From Archivesica marissinica (Eukaryota; Mollusca; Bivalvia; Venerida; Vesicomyidae): 64,000 nucleotides of DNA. Each line of letters starts with the position of its first letter. The first letter of the stretch is position 1. The stretch covers positions 124,001 to 188,000 of the forward strand of contig JABXNX010000060.1 in assembly GCA_014843695.1 (NCBI GenBank), written 5' to 3'. Shown piece by piece: positions 61,604 through 64,000 of the stretch. A model generated the notes under the pieces. The model saw nothing but the letters and a program-made list of their open reading frames with translations. It made no database searches and was not told the origin of the DNA. Both the position numbers and the translations under genes were made by a program.

Positions 61604-63997
61604 TTAGTCTTTTAAGAGCGCAGCCTTGTCCTCCAGTTTTTTGGATAGGCTCTCAAACAACTTCTTCTTCTCCCTGGACTTCTCTCTGTTTGCATTAGCT
61701 TGAGCCAACAGTTCCAGCTTTCCAAGGGTCTCAGCTTGTGTTACACAGTTTATCAGCACTCTGTATAAGAGCAGTTTCATCAGTTTTAGCCTGTTTCCTC
61801 TTCTTCTTTATGCACTCAATCTCATCATGGATGGCCTTTCTCTTCCTTTTCTGCTCTTCTGATTTCTCATCCTCCCGCTTCTTGTCGAGGTAACTATGGT
61901 ATCTGTGGCGAGCTGACTGTGCACTCAGCATGAGCTCTTTACTCACAACAAAGTTGTTCAGTCCACCAGTGTAGAACATGTAGTCACAAATAATACGTTG
62001 TGCCACTACAGTTTGTTTCAGCATATTTTCACACTCGACTTGCTTATTCACTGAAAAGCCACGTTCCACTTGAGCCTGTCCATGTGATATTATCAGAATT
62101 AATTTGATGAATTTGATGAGATGACAAAATCTCTCTTTGTTTTCCAGATTGAGATCCATGTAGAACTCATCAAGTCTGTCCTTATACGGGTTGAAGTCGG
62201 TGAACTTCTTCACACCAATCGATGGAATGCTCTTGAGCAAATTGTCATACTCTGTCAACAGGATGTCGCCCTCACTGCTGTCAATCCATTTGGTTGAAAT
62301 GATCTTTTTCACAACCTTCTTGAAGCGTTCTTTGCTCTCTGGCTTATCAGATGCAATTTCCACGGGACTGAGAGAACTGAGAGAACTGAGATTTCTCACA
62401 AGAGAATAGGTGATGGGGCTCTTCTCCTTCAGTTTCATAATCAACCTAATTAGAAACCCTTTACTCTCCATTCGAAAATCCATTAGTTGTCTGTCACTAA
62501 CTTTCAGTCCTTTCAGCTTCTCTTCTGTGCATAGCCCGAGGTCAACACTTTTGTAACCAACATGGTTTCCAGAGTCTTCAATCTTCAAATGGAGCAACTT
62601 GTCAGTTGAGGTAGAATGTTTCTCCAAAACATCTGACTTGATGAATTTTCTCATCAGTGTCTTTATGACTGAAGTAAGCTCTGTTCCGAGAAATGGGACC
62701 ATTGGTTTGTCAGTTTGGAAGTTCACGAGGAATGGATAGAGAATGTTTGCAACAGTGTTGAAGAATTCCATCTTCGCAAGCAGCAAACTGTCCTTGCAGG
62801 CCTTGGATATTACCTCGTACGATTTGCAAGTTGGTTTTGGGAACACCTTTGCCTCAACCTTCTTCACATACCCTTGAACAAGTGGCCAGATCTTAACGGC
62901 TCTCTTCACGACTGGCACATTTTCTAGCCATCTGTGTTGTACATACTTCAGTGGCATGACCGAGTTCATAGACGTTCCAGATTCAACAACACATGTTGTG
63001 TAATCTTCCCGACGGGCTGGGGAATCCTTGAAGAGATAATATAGAGCACTAAGAATCCCACCGACATCCCACTCTGTTGATGTTGCTCCTGCCTTGAACG
63101 CATTGTGCATTGTGTGCAGGCCACATGACCCAATATCTATGAGTGAATGGTTATAATCCTTTTGGATTTGTTCTTGAACAATATCATAAAATGCCCAATT
63201 GACGTTCGGTCCATCCATACTGATTTGTAACAGATTATCTGCATGTGGTACTTGGTCAAACACTGCGTCCTGAAAGTGACGTACCATGTCTTTCGCTGTA
63301 CCATGTCCCATAAAAGTCGAACCGAAATAGCGAGTGACTACTTTAGGCTCAGTGTTCTCTTCATCCCAGAACCTTAAATGAATGTCCATTTGTTTTTCCT
63401 GCATTTTTTTGTTGAGGGATTCATCAAATAAGACGACAAATGGTCCGCTGACAGAATTCATCAGATTATTTTTGAAGTGATCTGCTATGCCAAACACTGT
63501 CAAGTAGCGTGTTTTCGTTTCTCCACATGCAAATTTCGAAGCTACCTCACTATCCGGGAACATTCTTTGGAATAAGTTGCTTATTCCTTCATTGCTGTGG
63601 TATGATGAGTGGTTTGTAATACAGTGTATCGTCCACAGAATTTCAGCCTCTAAGCCACGATTGCCGGACACGAAATTTCTAACACAGACATCAGCTTCAC
63701 TGGTTGATGATGTTTTAACATGTGAGGGGTCTGTTTGTGAAACTCCTTTGGGGTCCGTTTGTTTGCCCTGTTTCATAAACATATCTAGCGTACAACCCGA
63801 ATTTGAAGAAAGTCCCGAAAGTTTTTTGTGCTTTTCACTTTTAACATGAGACTTGATAGCACTTTCACCCATCGCGCCTATGTCAAATTCCTTGCGACAC
63901 ACAGTACAATTAGCTTTGCTTTTGCTTTCCTTCACCGGTGACAACCACGCATATTTCTTGTCCCATCCGGGTTAAAAACACATTTTCCCGAAGGCAT
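61604..63997 (-). CDS. hAT-superfamily transposase-like gene, frameshifted at both ends
   Basis: The main frame (61731-63944 and a few codons upstream) gives about 740 residues. It has an N-terminal BED-like zinc finger (C-x2-C near residues 13-16, H-x4-H near 33-38). It also has a first acidic motif VVLFDESLNKK (~170), ISMDGPNVNWAFYD (~243), the C-x2-H motif SCGLHTMHNAF (~273), the RW motif KYVQHRWLENV (~337), and the C-terminal dimerisation signature SHGQAQVERGFS (~635). A Lys/Glu-rich tail follows. This order is that of hAT transposases, which cut and paste DNA through an RNase-H-like catalytic core. The natural ATG appears to be at 63995-63997 (MPSGKCVFNP), out of frame by one base near 63965. 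A one-base shift near 61750 cuts off a coiled-coil-like tail (QAETLGKLELLAQANANREK...) that ends at a stop at 61604-61606. Either this is a young dead copy or the shifts are sequencing errors. Confidence 0.82.
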
Positions 63998-64000
63998 TTT

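Overview
The window looks like nuclear DNA of a marine invertebrate, most likely a mollusc and probably a bivalve. It is AT-rich, its only conserved host gene is a spliced metazoan protein kinase C, it carries tRNA-derived SINEs, and it contains dispersed motifs such as 'caattaaagggcaataactc' that I associate with bivalve genomes. The taxon is an inference. There are no bacterial operons, rRNA genes or CRISPR arrays.

The host gene is a conventional (C1-C2-kinase) PKC on the minus strand. Five consecutive exons are visible: C1B end/C2 start (51708-51836), C2 core (22448-22604), C2 end (10889-11120), hinge plus glycine-rich loop (4765-4887) and kinase N-lobe (2824-2997). All junctions have GT/AG sites and the phases match, so no exon is missing between them. 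The 5' exons lie beyond the right edge and the rest of the kinase beyond the left edge. About 0.8 kb of coding sequence spans 49 kb, with one intron of 29 kb.

The introns are almost wholly tandem repeats. By my tally about 40 distinct minisatellite or satellite arrays (units of 12 to 75 bp) fill roughly three quarters of the window. Large ones are the 60-bp array at 6.6-10.5 kb, the 16-bp array at 17.5-20.2 kb, the 54-bp array at 23-25 kb, the 49-bp array at 29.9-35.5 kb, the 47-bp array at 37.3-39.3 kb, the 69-bp array at 43.4-45.6 kb and the 19-bp array at 55.7-61.3 kb. Most long open frames here are by-products of repeats without stop codons.

Mobile DNA: a near-complete hAT-like transposase on the minus strand at the right edge; a broken Penelope-like element whose GIY-YIG core became the 60-bp minisatellite; a pogo/Tigger-like transposase tail whose coding segment became a 75-bp array; two tRNA-derived SINE families, one copy inserted inside a tandem array with a clear target-site duplication; and several short dispersed repeats.

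The main discovery theme is that several arrays have an identifiable coding parent. One 46-bp array is made from the PKC exon end that encodes the ATP-binding glycine loop together with its 5' splice site (15 copies of the donor). A neighbouring PKC exon has a 60-bp in-frame duplication of its end plus donor. Others derive from Penelope and Tigger coding segments and from one dispersed element that seeded three arrays. The locus appears to be a hotspot for making minisatellites from whatever sequence is present.
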